Assembly: GCA_016787085.1 (NCBI GenBank)
Contig: JAEUVJ010000028.1
Coordinates: 1 to 64,000, forward strand
Direction of reading: 5' to 3'
DNA: 64,000 nucleotides
DNA from: Chitinophagaceae bacterium
GTDB taxonomy: Bacteria; Bacteroidota; Bacteroidia; Chitinophagales; Chitinophagaceae
This document shows positions 7,952-15,720 of this stretch, in pieces. A program made the translations under genes and the position numbers. How positions within the stretch are numbered: the first letter of the stretch is position 1; every line of letters starts with the position of its first letter. A model generated the notes under the pieces. It was not told where the DNA came from. It saw only the letters and a program-made list of their open reading frames with translations, and did no database searches.

Positions 7952-8536
7952 CTATACAGATACCCATGTCGTCTTTTCTTCCAGGGGGTTTCGTTTAGCG
8001 CCTGTTGAGGGGATGGCAATATGACCGATATAAAAAAAGCCGAGCAACCTATCATTTTCTTCGAGGCCGAAAAAAGGTTTGGCTGTTTCTTTATAGGTCA
8101 CCCCGCCTGTTGTCCAGTATCCGCCCAGGCCATAGGCTGTAAGAGACAGGTACATATTTTGAACAGCGCAGGCTACTGCTGCAATATCCTCTGTTTCCGG
8201 GATGTTCTTGTTCACACTTCGTTTCAAACCGATAGCAATAACATGAGAAGCCTTTAAAGGGTTTTGCTGTAGTTTGATATAAGCAGGTTCTTTGAAATTT
8301 TCACCTGCCTCCAGTTTATATAATTCACTTTGGAAAGCAGCCAGTTTTTTTAATCCTTCTCCGGTAAAGACCGTGAATCGCCAGGGTTCTTCTTTACCAT
8401 GATTTGGCGCCCAGGTAGCATTGGTCAGTATCTCTTTCACAATAGCATCATCTACTTTTCTGCCTGCATCTAACTGATCAGGGAAAACGGAGCGGCGGCT
8501 GCGGGCTAATTGATTGAAAAATTCAGCGCTGTTCAT
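7952..8536 (-). CDS. Nitroreductase family flavoprotein
   Basis: A 194-residue member of the NADPH/FMN nitroreductase fold. Family features are ARSRRSVFPDQL near the N-terminus (FMN phosphate contact), ATWAPNHGKEEPWRF, an AVQNMYLSLTAYGLGGYWTTG segment, and the closing FFYIGHIA. The layout is close to the YdjA type of small nitroreductases. Substrates in vivo are unknown. It lies upstream of the peroxidase gene on the same strand with a 50-base gap, so the two may be co-transcribed. The ATG at 8536 fits the family start better than the longer frame. Confidence 0.85.
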   Translation of the reverse strand: MNSAEFFNQLARSRRSVFPDQLDAGRKVDDAIVKEILTNATWAPNHGKEEPWRFTVFTGEGLKKLAAFQSELYKLEAGENFKEPAYIKLQQNPLKASHVIAIGLKRSVNKNIPETEDIAAVACAVQNMYLSLTAYGLGGYWTTGGVTYKETAKPFFGLEENDRLLGFFYIGHIAIPSTGAKRNPLEEKTTWVSV

Positions 8537-8557
8537 TCTGTGTTGTATTAATTGACG

Positions 8558-8565
8558 CAAAAATA
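8558..8565 (-). promoter_or_regulatory. TAnnTTTG box for the nitroreductase gene
   Basis: Minus-strand TATTTTTG, 21 bases before the start codon. The same short gap (8537-8622) must also hold the ferritin promoter; it contains CAGGT (8573-8577) and its complement ACCTG (8584-8588), a possible operator. Confidence 0.45.
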
Positions 8566-8622
8566 AGTGTCGCAGGTAAGGTAACCTGACTTTTCAATAC
8601 CTTGCAGCATAAACTTTTTGCT

Positions 8623-9135
8623 ATGTTGTCAAAACCAATACAGGAAGCGCTGAATAAACAGGTACAGATGGAAGCCGAGTCATCCCAGGCTTACCTTGCT
8701 ATGGCCTCATGGGCGGAAATACAGCCGGGCCTGGAAGGGGTCACTAATTTTTTCTACCAGCAGTCGGATGAGGAAAGGGTGCATATGCTGAAGTTGATAC
8801 GTTTTGTCAACGAACGGGGAGGGTTTGCCGTCGTGCCGGCGCTGGCGCAGCCGATCGTAACCTTCAAGTCCATCAAGAATGTATTTGACGAGTTCCTGAA
8901 ACATGAGCTGAAGGTCAGCAGCAGTATCAATGAACTGGTACATCTTTCACTGAGTGAAAAGGATTATGCCACGCATAATTTCCTGCAATGGTATGTGAAT
9001 GAACAAATGGAAGAAGAAAGGGTAGCCCGCACATTAAATGATAAGCTGGAACTGGTGGGTGATGATAAAGGCGGCCTCTACCTGTTTGACCGGGATATTC
9101 TCAATTACCGCGGAGCAGAAGGCGGGAAAAAATAA
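8623..9135 (+). CDS. ftnA: Ferritin (non-haem iron storage protein)
   Basis: A 170-residue four-helix ferritin that oxidises and stores iron as a 24-mer in the cytoplasm. The ferroxidase ligands are visible: E in MEAESSQAYLAM, the E..H pair in DEERVHML, E in the KHELK helix, and E/Q in WYVNEQMEEE. The ATG at 8623 is used; an in-frame TTG seven codons upstream adds residues outside the family length. It diverges from the nitroreductase gene. With the receptor and peroxidase nearby it forms a loose group of iron and oxidative-stress functions. Confidence 0.93.
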   Translation: MLSKPIQEALNKQVQMEAESSQAYLAMASWAEIQPGLEGVTNFFYQQSDEERVHMLKLIRFVNERGGFAVVPALAQPIVTFKSIKNVFDEFLKHELKVSSSINELVHLSLSEKDYATHNFLQWYVNEQMEEERVARTLNDKLELVGDDKGGLYLFDRDILNYRGAEGGKK

Positions 9136-9158
9136 TTACCTGTATAAGATTATTGATC

Positions 9159-10037
9159 ATGAAATTATTGTTAGCAGCATTGTGGATGTTGCCCGTGGTT
9201 TGTTTTGCACAAACAGGGATTGAAAAGCATTTTAAGGTTTACGATGTTCGTAGCCAGAAGAGTACTACGATTGAGCAGATCGCTGCAGACTGCAGAGATG
9301 CCGATGTGCTTTTTTTTGGAGAGGAACATAACGACAGCGCCGGACATTACCTGGAAACGGAAATATTCAAAGCCCTTTACAAATTGTATGGCGATAGGCT
9401 GGCATTAAGCATGGAGATGTTCGAGACCGATTGCCAGCTGGTGCTGGATGAATACCTGGCAGGTTATATCAGTGAAGACAGGTTTATCAAAGAGTCAAGG
9501 CCATGGAATAACTATAAGGATTATAAACCGGCAGTGGAGTTTGCGAAACAAAATAAACTGGATGTGATAGCCGCCAACCCGCCGAGAAGGTATGTGAACA
9601 TGGTAAGCCGGAAGGGGATGAAATCGCTGGACAGTTTGCCGAAAGCTTCCAAAAAATACCTGCCACCGTTGCCGTATGATACACTTTCCGGGAGATACTA
9701 TGAGAAATTCAAAGGGTTCATGGGCGGCGGCAGCCCCGGCACCAATAATCCCAGGATATATTACAGCCAGAGTCTATGGGACGCCGGCATGAGTTACAGC
9801 ATGTATAAATACCGGAAGAAGAACAAGGACAAGAAGATATTTCATATGGTGGGCCGTTTTCATTGCGATGAAAAACTCGGTACGCTTGCACAATTACAAA
9901 ACAGGAAAAGCAGTTTGAGGATACTTAATATCAGTTGCTTTAGTGATGCTTCGTTTGATAACCCGGACTGGAGTAAGTTCAGTCACCTGGGTGATTATAT
10001 CATCATCACCGATCCCGGACTGAAAAAAACATTTTAA
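9159..10037 (+). CDS. ChaN/DUF399-like haem-binding family protein
   Basis: A 292-residue protein with a signal peptide (MKLLLAALWMLPVVCFAQ) and the ChaN (DUF399, TIKI-like fold) signature LFFGEEHNDSAGHYLETEIF, followed by LALSMEMFETDCQ and DEYLAGYISEDRFIKE. Characterised relatives bind haem or are proposed to help iron uptake; others in the wider superfamily are metalloproteases. It starts 23 bases after the ferritin stop on the same strand and is likely co-transcribed, which fits a role in iron handling. The ATG at 9159 is preferred over the TTG two codons earlier. Confidence 0.8.
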   Translation: MKLLLAALWMLPVVCFAQTGIEKHFKVYDVRSQKSTTIEQIAADCRDADVLFFGEEHNDSAGHYLETEIFKALYKLYGDRLALSMEMFETDCQLVLDEYLAGYISEDRFIKESRPWNNYKDYKPAVEFAKQNKLDVIAANPPRRYVNMVSRKGMKSLDSLPKASKKYLPPLPYDTLSGRYYEKFKGFMGGGSPGTNNPRIYYSQSLWDAGMSYSMYKYRKKNKDKKIFHMVGRFHCDEKLGTLAQLQNRKSSLRILNISCFSDASFDNPDWSKFSHLGDYIIITDPGLKKTF

Positions 10038-10043
10038 AGAAAA

Positions 10044-10064
10044 GGGCGGAGAACCACTCCGCCC
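10044..10064. terminator. Bidirectional terminator between convergent genes
   Basis: GGGCGGAG (10044-10051) pairs with CTCCGCCC (10057-10064), followed by CTAATTTTT on the plus strand and flanked by A-rich sequence that gives a T-run on the minus strand. Confidence 0.75.
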
Positions 10065-10087
10065 CTAATTTTTACTTTTAGCATTTT

Positions 10088-11641
10088 TTAGTTGCTATAA
10101 GTATGTCCCGCATTGATCCAGTTTGTTATCGCTTGTTTTTCTGCCGTTGTCAGTTTTGGCTGGGGGGATTTCGGCATGCTGCTGCCCGTAACCGATGAAG
10201 AATTGATCTTACTCCATTGTGTTACGATGCTGCAGTCATTGTCGAAATTATAACCTGCGGCATTGCTTCCGTTCATGTGGCATCCTGAACCGCTGCAACG
10301 TGTATTGATAATATTCTTCACTGCTGCGAAAAGCGGACCTGATGCTGCGGTGCCCACTATAGCAGATGCAGTCTTGGTACAGCCGTTCAGATCTTTTACG
10401 CCAATCGTATAAGTGCCTGCATTCAGGGTAGAGAATACATTGCTTGCCTGGTATGCCCCGTTATTGATATTGTACGTATATCCGGAAGAACCAGTTGCTG
10501 TAACAGTGATCTTCCCAGTAGCAGGTGTCGTGCAGGGAGTATAGTTCACCACGGCACTTGTTACTGTTATGCTGGTATTCGTGCAAGGGTTAGAAGCGGT
10601 CAGCGTCGTTTGTGCTGTTCCAAGACAGCCTGCTGAGCTTTTTGCAGTAACAGTATAGCTGCCTGCTGCCAGACCAGTAAAGGTTCCCGAGGTTTGATAA
10701 GCGCCGTTGTTCAAACTATATGTAAACCCGGTACCTCCTGTAGCTGATGCTGTGATTGAGCCATTCGATTGACCGGATGTGGGATCAACCTTGGTTAAGG
10801 TAACTGTTATAGTGACACCACTACAGGGATTGTTAACGCCAAGTACTACCTGCGCTGTGCCGGTACATCCGTTTGAGTTCTTTGCCGTAACGGTATAACT
10901 GCCTGCCGCCAAACCAGTGAATGTTCCTGACGATTGAAAAGTAGTTCCGTTAATGCTATAGGTAAATCCTGTGCCTCCTGTAGCCGATGCAGTGATTGAG
11001 CCATTTGATTGTCCAGTTGTAGGATCAACTTTTGTAGTAGTGACAACTACTGTTACACCGGAGCATGGATTGATCGTACCAATGGTCACCTGTGCTGTTC
11101 CGGTGCACCCGCTGGAGTTTTTGGCAGTAACGGTATAGTTACCTGCAGCAAGGCCGCTAAATGTTCCGGAAGATTGGAAAGTAGTTCCATTAATGCTATA
11201 GGTAAATCCTGAACCACCTGTTGCTGATGCAGTAATCGATCCATTGGATTGACCGATTGTCGCATCAGTTTTGGTAGTATTGACCGTGACAGTAACGCCA
11301 CTACAGGGATTGATAGCATTCACTGATACGATGGCGGTATCATAACAACCCCATGAGTTTTTCGCCACCACCACGTAATTGGCGGATGCAGCCAAACCGG
11401 GAAAATAGCCGGTATCCTGGAAAGGACCGTTATTCAAACTGTATTTGAATGAAAGGCCGCCTGTTGCGGTCGCATTAATGACACCGTTTGACTGGTTCAA
11501 TGTTGCTCCGGATGCTGTTGTTGTTAATTGAATAGGATTTGTTGTACAATAGTCATGAAGAATTTCATGACGACACGAGTTTAAAAGCTGGAATAGCACA
11601 ATTGTGAGCATAAGCCCAGCCACCACTAATTTGGTTTTCAT
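10088..11641 (-). CDS. SprB-repeat lipoprotein with a C-terminal cytochrome c-like domain
   Basis: A 517-residue exported protein. The N-terminus (MKTKLVVAGLMLTIVLFQLLNSC) looks like a lipoprotein signal with Cys23 as the lipidated residue. Then come about five SprB-type units of roughly 80 residues, each with NPCSGVT, GQSNGSITASATGG, FTYSING and GLAAGSYTVTAK. The last 100 residues hold a haem-like site CSGSGCH (449-455), spaced CX4CH rather than CXXCH, and a possible axial Met in SSMPKS. SprB repeats are known from gliding adhesins of Bacteroidota. The fusion suggests a surface-anchored electron-transfer or haem protein. It is the last gene of a minus-strand run of exported redox-type proteins. 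Confidence 0.8.
   Translation of the reverse strand: MKTKLVVAGLMLTIVLFQLLNSCRHEILHDYCTTNPIQLTTTASGATLNQSNGVINATATGGLSFKYSLNNGPFQDTGYFPGLAASANYVVVAKNSWGCYDTAIVSVNAINPCSGVTVTVNTTKTDATIGQSNGSITASATGGSGFTYSINGTTFQSSGTFSGLAAGNYTVTAKNSSGCTGTAQVTIGTINPCSGVTVVVTTTKVDPTTGQSNGSITASATGGTGFTYSINGTTFQSSGTFTGLAAGSYTVTAKNSNGCTGTAQVVLGVNNPCSGVTITVTLTKVDPTSGQSNGSITASATGGTGFTYSLNNGAYQTSGTFTGLAAGSYTVTAKSSAGCLGTAQTTLTASNPCTNTSITVTSAVVNYTPCTTPATGKITVTATGSSGYTYNINNGAYQASNVFSTLNAGTYTIGVKDLNGCTKTASAIVGTAASGPLFAAVKNIINTRCSGSGCHMNGSNAAGYNFDNDCSIVTQWSKINSSSVTGSSMPKSPQPKLTTAEKQAITNWINAGHTYSN
10560..11500 (-). repeat. Tandem SprB-unit repeats within the coding sequence
   Basis: Units of about 80 codons recur, with the middle three nearly identical at the DNA level (for example the phrase encoding GSITASATGG recurs). 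This suggests recent unit duplication and possible copy-number variation. Confidence 0.75.
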
Positions 11642-11740
11642 AAGTAGCGATTTTTGTTGTTGATAAATAGGGTGATCGGTTGAGTATATATATCCGGGTA
11701 ACGGTGGTGGTTCGTTACCCGGCCGTGTTTTATACAGTGA

Positions 11741-12652
11741 TCATTTTTCTTTTGTTTTTTTCTTTTTGATCTGAAATACCCTTGACAGGTTAAAGCCGAA
11801 TCGTATCTCTGTTTTGTCCCATCTCCCGGTTGTTTCTGTAATAAATGCTCTTTCATTCATCCCGGTGGAATTAGAGAAATGCAATTGAAATACGTGACCA
11901 CCGGTCTCAATATCAAAACCAACAGAAAGAGGATCTTGGTATTCACTGTCCTTAGGGCGATTGTACACATGAAAATAATCACAGGTCAATGATACCCGTC
12001 TCGATAGCCGCAAACGTCCGCCTACGCCCACTGAGTAAATATTGTTGGATTCTGAAGCCAGCTGTACGAGGTTCTTATGTACCATAGTAGGCATCAGTTG
12101 CAGGGTTAGCCCTTCTGTTATCTTTCTACCAATAATAGTTTGAAAATAATAGGCCAGCCTGGAAGTAAAGAAATTCTTTCGGGTGGGATCGGCCCACGGC
12201 AATCCATCCATCGTCATTCCTGATACTAATGCGATCGTGAACGGGAATGCACCTTTGCCAGTTGACTGGAGGAACGGTGCATACTTAATGTATCCGTCCA
12301 GCTCTTTTCTGTAAGTACTACGGCCAAAACCCACCATCAGGTTTTTCAATATTCCAAAATCGAATCCCATGCGCATACTTGCCTGGTCCAGGCCAAAGAA
12401 GTTATCATACCCCTGGTCCAGTTGCCCAAACCGGTGAAGGATACGGAAATCCATTGTGCCCGGCCGCAGAAATTCCATTGAATGACCATTGATTACCCTG
12501 GGAGATTTGAAGGCATTCTTAACGATCTCCTTCTTCGGTTTTTCTTCTCCGAGCAGTTTCAGCAGATCTTCCTCCTGTGCACGTAGCGATTCAACGTATA
12601 ATATCCCGGTCAGCACTATGGCTATACGTAAGAGTTGGTTTTTCTTATTCAT
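11741..12652 (-). CDS. DUF5777 family outer-membrane beta-barrel protein
   Basis: A 303-residue protein with a signal peptide (MNKKNQLLRIAIVLTGILYVESLRAQ) and the DUF5777 pattern: FKSPRVINGHSMEFLRPGTMDFRILHRFG, then NFFGLDQASMRMGFDFG and alternating aromatic strands. It is probably a barrel or barrel-like protein of the outer membrane; no function is established. In Bacteroidota it is often found beside YceI and cytochrome-type genes, as here. The last residues are an unusual lysine-rich tail (QIKKKKTKEK). Confidence 0.8.
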   Translation of the reverse strand: MNKKNQLLRIAIVLTGILYVESLRAQEEDLLKLLGEEKPKKEIVKNAFKSPRVINGHSMEFLRPGTMDFRILHRFGQLDQGYDNFFGLDQASMRMGFDFGILKNLMVGFGRSTYRKELDGYIKYAPFLQSTGKGAFPFTIALVSGMTMDGLPWADPTRKNFFTSRLAYYFQTIIGRKITEGLTLQLMPTMVHKNLVQLASESNNIYSVGVGGRLRLSRRVSLTCDYFHVYNRPKDSEYQDPLSVGFDIETGGHVFQLHFSNSTGMNERAFITETTGRWDKTEIRFGFNLSRVFQIKKKKTKEK

Positions 12653-12665
12653 AATAATTTTTGTT

Positions 12666-13226
12666 TTAACCTTTCAGTGCTTCCAATGAACAGGACACAC
12701 TGATCTTAGCTGATTTGGAAACTTTATCTGCCACCAGGCCGGGGATAGATATCTTATAATCTGAAAGAAGGACCTGGAAATCTGCCGCAGCAGAAACTTT
12801 GCCACTCTGTATGGTGATCTTACCTTCTGTTTCCACGTCTTTTGTTTCACCATGCATCGTCAGCTTTCCTTTTACAGTCACTGTATAGGTGCCATCTTTT
12901 GCATAGCTTACCTTATCATTATTGGCAATATTTCCTTTGAATTCTGCTTTCGGAAACTTATCGCTTTCTACATAGTTCTCATTGAAGTGTTCTTCCATCA
13001 GCGCTCTTTCAAATTCGAAGCCTTTCATCAGTACGGCAAACTGCATGTTTCCTGTTTTAGCATCCACTACACAGGTGACGGTACGATTTACACCTTCAAT
13101 CTTCTCGGGTGAACCGGAAGAGGTGGCATCAAAGTTTACCTTACCGGTTTTGGTGAAATACTTCTGCGCATAAGAACCGGTAGCGAGGATCGCTGAAGCA
13201 ACCAATAATAAAATGATTTTTTTCAT
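12666..13226 (-). CDS. YceI family exported protein
   Basis: A 186-residue protein with a signal peptide (MKKIILLLVASAILATGSYAQ). The YceI lipocalin-like fold is recognised by KTGKVNFDATSSGSPEKIEG, FPKAEFKGNI, YTVTVKGKLTMHGETKDVE and the closing FQVLLSDYKISIPG. Family members bind isoprenoid or other lipidic molecules in the periplasm. It lies 14 bases after DUF5777 in genome order and 25 bases from the OB-fold gene, so all three are probably in one transcript. The ATG at 13226 begins the signal peptide. Confidence 0.85.
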   Translation of the reverse strand: MKKIILLLVASAILATGSYAQKYFTKTGKVNFDATSSGSPEKIEGVNRTVTCVVDAKTGNMQFAVLMKGFEFERALMEEHFNENYVESDKFPKAEFKGNIANNDKVSYAKDGTYTVTVKGKLTMHGETKDVETEGKITIQSGKVSAAADFQVLLSDYKISIPGLVADKVSKSAKISVSCSLEALKG

Positions 13227-13251
13227 AATTGCATGTTTAGGGTTTGACATA

Positions 13252-13707
13252 TTATTTTTTTAAAACAACCACACAACGGACGAGTATAACATCGGACCCG
13301 AGCAGTTCGTCTGCATTAAAACCGGTACAGATGCCTTTCATGGTTGCCGCATTTCCTTTTTGCAAGGCAGCCACCTCGTTGTTATGAATACTATCCATAC
13401 TGCACCTGACAGATGACATGGAAGCGGTATCGCCAAGGGTCACCGAGTAGAAGCCCCGTTCATCTCTGGTAATATCTTTTACCGTTCCGTCAATTTCAAG
13501 CACCTTATCCCAGTATTTTTTATTTGAGCCCTGTTCGTCGGTTTCAAAGTCCTTTATAAGATCAGTGGCAATGACAGAATGGTCTGGCTTAATGTCAGCT
13601 GTATCCTTATGCGTACGGTTATACTCTTTATAGATATATAGCCCGACAGATGCCGCAACAATGAGCAGCACTCCAAGGATCAGTAGTATCTTCTTTCTTT
13701 TTTTCAT
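13252..13707 (-). CDS. Membrane-anchored OB-fold (tRNA_anti-like) protein
   Basis: A 151-residue protein with a lysine-rich start and one membrane helix (ILLILGVLLIVAASVGLYIYKEY), then an OB-fold-like domain of the tRNA_anti-like type: LIKDFETDEQGSNKKYWDK, VLEIDGTVKDI and a closing KGICTGFNADELLGSDVILVRC. In spite of the family name no tRNA role is known; such proteins are periplasmic and of unknown function. It sits within the YceI/DUF5777/cytochrome run and probably works with it. Confidence 0.75.
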   Translation of the reverse strand: MKKRKKILLILGVLLIVAASVGLYIYKEYNRTHKDTADIKPDHSVIATDLIKDFETDEQGSNKKYWDKVLEIDGTVKDITRDERGFYSVTLGDTASMSSVRCSMDSIHNNEVAALQKGNAATMKGICTGFNADELLGSDVILVRCVVVLKK

Positions 13708-13737
13708 GGTGGTGATGTTTTTTTAAATGACGGTATA

Positions 13738-13857
13738 TTATTTAGCCAGCAACAGGAAAAAGGAAACCGCTGCGGGAATAACGATATACATGACTGCAAG
13801 CATTATCAGCGCCAGTCCGGCAGCTGCTTTTTTTGTTATGGTTAATTTATTTTCCAT
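13738..13857 (-). CDS. 39-residue single-span membrane peptide
   Basis: A short open frame between the OB-fold and cytochrome genes, on the same strand. It encodes 39 residues: a basic start (MENKLTITKKAAAG) and one membrane helix of about 22 hydrophobic residues ending in LLLAK. The ATG at 13857 is preceded by GAAAGAA. Spacing is tight on both sides (20 bases to the next cytochrome start region, 30 to the OB-fold start), as expected of a real operon member. No family is recognised. It could be a small subunit or stabiliser of a membrane redox complex. Confidence 0.55.
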   Translation of the reverse strand: MENKLTITKKAAAGLALIMLAVMYIVIPAAVSFFLLLAK

Positions 13858-13877
13858 TTCTTTCAGGTTTTAAAACA

Positions 13878-14258
13878 TTAATTATTCAGCATGCCGCTGT
13901 CTATCCATTTCTTTACTGCGGCTATCTGGCAGCTGCTCATTTTAGGCATACCCTGCGGCATGGGAGAAAAGCCTGACGCATGAGTAATGGATCCCATCAG
14001 CTTACCATTCTGGGCTATGGCTTTGTCTGAGGCATAGGTTCCCATTACAATATTGCCGGAAGGGAAACTGCTGTTATGACAACTATAGCAGTATTGCTGA
14101 AACATGGGCACTACCTTTTGCGCATAGGAGATAGCGCCTGTTGTATCGGTACATGGAGTATTGCCTGATCCGTAAAGCAACTCCTCCTTGTCGTAATAAC
14201 AGGAACTGAACATGCCCAGTATGATAATGATTGTAAGAATCGAGAAAATGACTTTCAT
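13878..14258 (-). CDS. Cytochrome c-like lipoprotein, one haem site
   Basis: A 126-residue lipoprotein (signal peptide MKVIFSILTIIIILGMFSSC, lipid Cys20). A single c-type haem site CYSCH is at residues 57-61, inside the pattern VVPMFQQYCYSCHNSSFPSGN. The end MPQGMPKMSSCQIAAVKKWIDSGMLNN contains candidate Met ligands and the closing helix typical of the cytochrome domain widespread in Bacteroidota and Planctomycetes. It is closely related to the second half of the upstream two-haem protein, which points to duplication. Confidence 0.82.
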   Translation of the reverse strand: MKVIFSILTIIIILGMFSSCYYDKEELLYGSGNTPCTDTTGAISYAQKVVPMFQQYCYSCHNSSFPSGNIVMGTYASDKAIAQNGKLMGSITHASGFSPMPQGMPKMSSCQIAAVKKWIDSGMLNN

Positions 14259-14269
14259 GATGTTGGATT

Positions 14270-14983
14270 TTAGTTGTTGAGAGCCCCGGCATTGACCCAT
14301 TTTTGTACCTGCCGTATTTCGCAATCGGAAAGTTTTGCCGCATTCTTTGGCATGGCTGAATAACCCGGCTGATGTGCTATCGAACCATATAATGAACCAT
14401 TGAGCGCAGAGGCTTTTACTGCATTATATGTGGAGAGGTCAACATTGCCCCCCAGGTTGGAAGGATTATGACAGCCTGCACATTTACCGCTCATGATATT
14501 CTTTACGGCGCCGCTATAGGTAAATACTGTCGTATCACAACTACCGGTACAACTATTGTTCTTTGCACCCTGGTTGATCCACTTTTCGATCTTTGCTTTT
14601 TGTTCTGTAGTAAATGCAGGCATTGGCGGCGGCGGCATACGGTCACCATTTGTTTTGATGATCACTTTATACAGTTTGCTGTTACCGGCATTTCCTGCTA
14701 CCACATACTGCATGATCCGGGTATAAGTTGTCAGGTTAACACCATCTGCATGGGTTATATTATCATGGCATCCGCTCATTGTGCAGTTGGATGAAATAAG
14801 AGGCATGATCTCATTTACAAAATACACCGAGTCGGGGCTGCAATTGGTAACTACCGGAGGGGTGCCGCCGCCGTTTCCTGGTCCGCCATTGATGAGGTCG
14901 TCCAGATTATGACGACAGGCAAAAAGGATCGTAGCAGCTATAGCAACGATAAACACACGGGATAGATTACGTTTGTCTCTCAT
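14270..14983 (-). CDS. Two-haem cytochrome c-like lipoprotein
   Basis: A 237-residue lipoprotein (lipobox ILFAC, Cys23) with two cytochrome-type domains. The first has CTMSGCH (67-73), a CX4CH spacing known for some haems of Desulfovibrio cytochrome c3. The second has the ordinary CAGCH (168-172). Each domain ends with a KIEKWINQGA or RQVQKWVNAGA helix and has nearby Met residues (RMPPPPMPAF; SAMPKNA). A glycine-rich linker (NGGPGNGGG) follows the lipid anchor. It is the first gene of the run, so the cluster promoter should lie in 14984-15174. Confidence 0.83.
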   Translation of the reverse strand: MRDKRNLSRVFIVAIAATILFACRHNLDDLINGGPGNGGGTPPVVTNCSPDSVYFVNEIMPLISSNCTMSGCHDNITHADGVNLTTYTRIMQYVVAGNAGNSKLYKVIIKTNGDRMPPPPMPAFTTEQKAKIEKWINQGAKNNSCTGSCDTTVFTYSGAVKNIMSGKCAGCHNPSNLGGNVDLSTYNAVKASALNGSLYGSIAHQPGYSAMPKNAAKLSDCEIRQVQKWVNAGALNN

Positions 14984-15120
14984 AAGATTCTCTATTTTGA
15001 TTATCTATAAGGTATATACAGGTTTACTCAATCATCAGGTACTGCATTTGACTATGCTTTTCGCTGGTGACCGGGAAATTTTTGAAAATAAAATGGTAAT
15101 GGTATGACGGCAACGTTGAC

Positions 15121-15137
15121 ACTATATCATATATAGT
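15121..15137. promoter_or_regulatory. AT-rich palindrome upstream of the cytochrome run
   Basis: ACTATA (15121-15126) and TATAGT (15132-15137) form a short palindrome in the gap before the first cytochrome gene. It might be an operator. Nothing else clear was seen in 14984-15174. Confidence 0.3.
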
Positions 15138-15174
15138 AGTGCCAGGCAATAATTGCCGTTCTTACAAGAAAAGA

Positions 15175-15558
15175 TCAGGCTTGTCGCGGGGGTTGAATAA
15201 GAGTTGAGCTGTTTTTGGGAGGAAGATCAATTAACAACAGCTTTCCGTATTTTTTTGAAGTGTATTCAGTGATTATTTCCAGAACAGGTGCATCCTGTAC
15301 TATTTGACAACAAACAACTGAAAGTGTATTGTGACGAAGGTCGTGACAGGGTAGTTGGTTGTCCTTATCGTTATCAGCATCTGTACCATCATCTCCGCCA
15401 TAATGCATCGCTAAGAACTCAAAAAAATTGAGATCCCTGTCAATGCGATGATGTTCGAAGAAATGATCAATCAGGTTAGGTAATTTGAATACCTGGTTGA
15501 TCTCAGTATTACCAAGAAGGTGAACAGAAATGAATGATATCAGGAGTAACTGACGCAT
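15175..15558 (-). CDS. Conserved small exported protein, acidic and His-bearing
   Basis: A 127-residue protein with a hydrophobic start (MRQLLLISFISVHLLG). It then has FKLPNLIDHFFEHHRIDRDLNFFEFLAMHYGG, an acidic run (DDGTDADNDKDNQ) and LPCHDL. This arrangement resembles small uncharacterised Bacteroidota proteins with a helix bearing HxxEHH, an HY and a D/E-rich stretch before LPF or LPC; these often sit near metal-transport genes. His, Asp and Cys residues suggest metal binding, but this is not shown. It is 190 bases upstream of the cytochrome run on the same strand. Confidence 0.65.
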   Translation of the reverse strand: MRQLLLISFISVHLLGNTEINQVFKLPNLIDHFFEHHRIDRDLNFFEFLAMHYGGDDGTDADNDKDNQLPCHDLRHNTLSVVCCQIVQDAPVLEIITEYTSKKYGKLLLIDLPPKNSSTLIQPPRQA

Positions 15559-15720
15559 TTATGACAATCCAATATTCAACAATTATGCCATTTGTAGTGT
15601 GATTAAAGTCACTAAGCTGGGTATGATTACAGGGGAAGGCCGATTTGCAAAATGTCCGTTATGAAGCAACGTAGATCACGTTGCGTTTATTTCGTGCGGG
15701 TAGTGAAAATTTACGAAAGA

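Noticed and set aside
10560..11500. Tandem repeats as a CRISPR array
   Set aside because: The units are about 240 bases, coding and in frame with a SprB-type protein; there are no short regular repeats with unique spacers.
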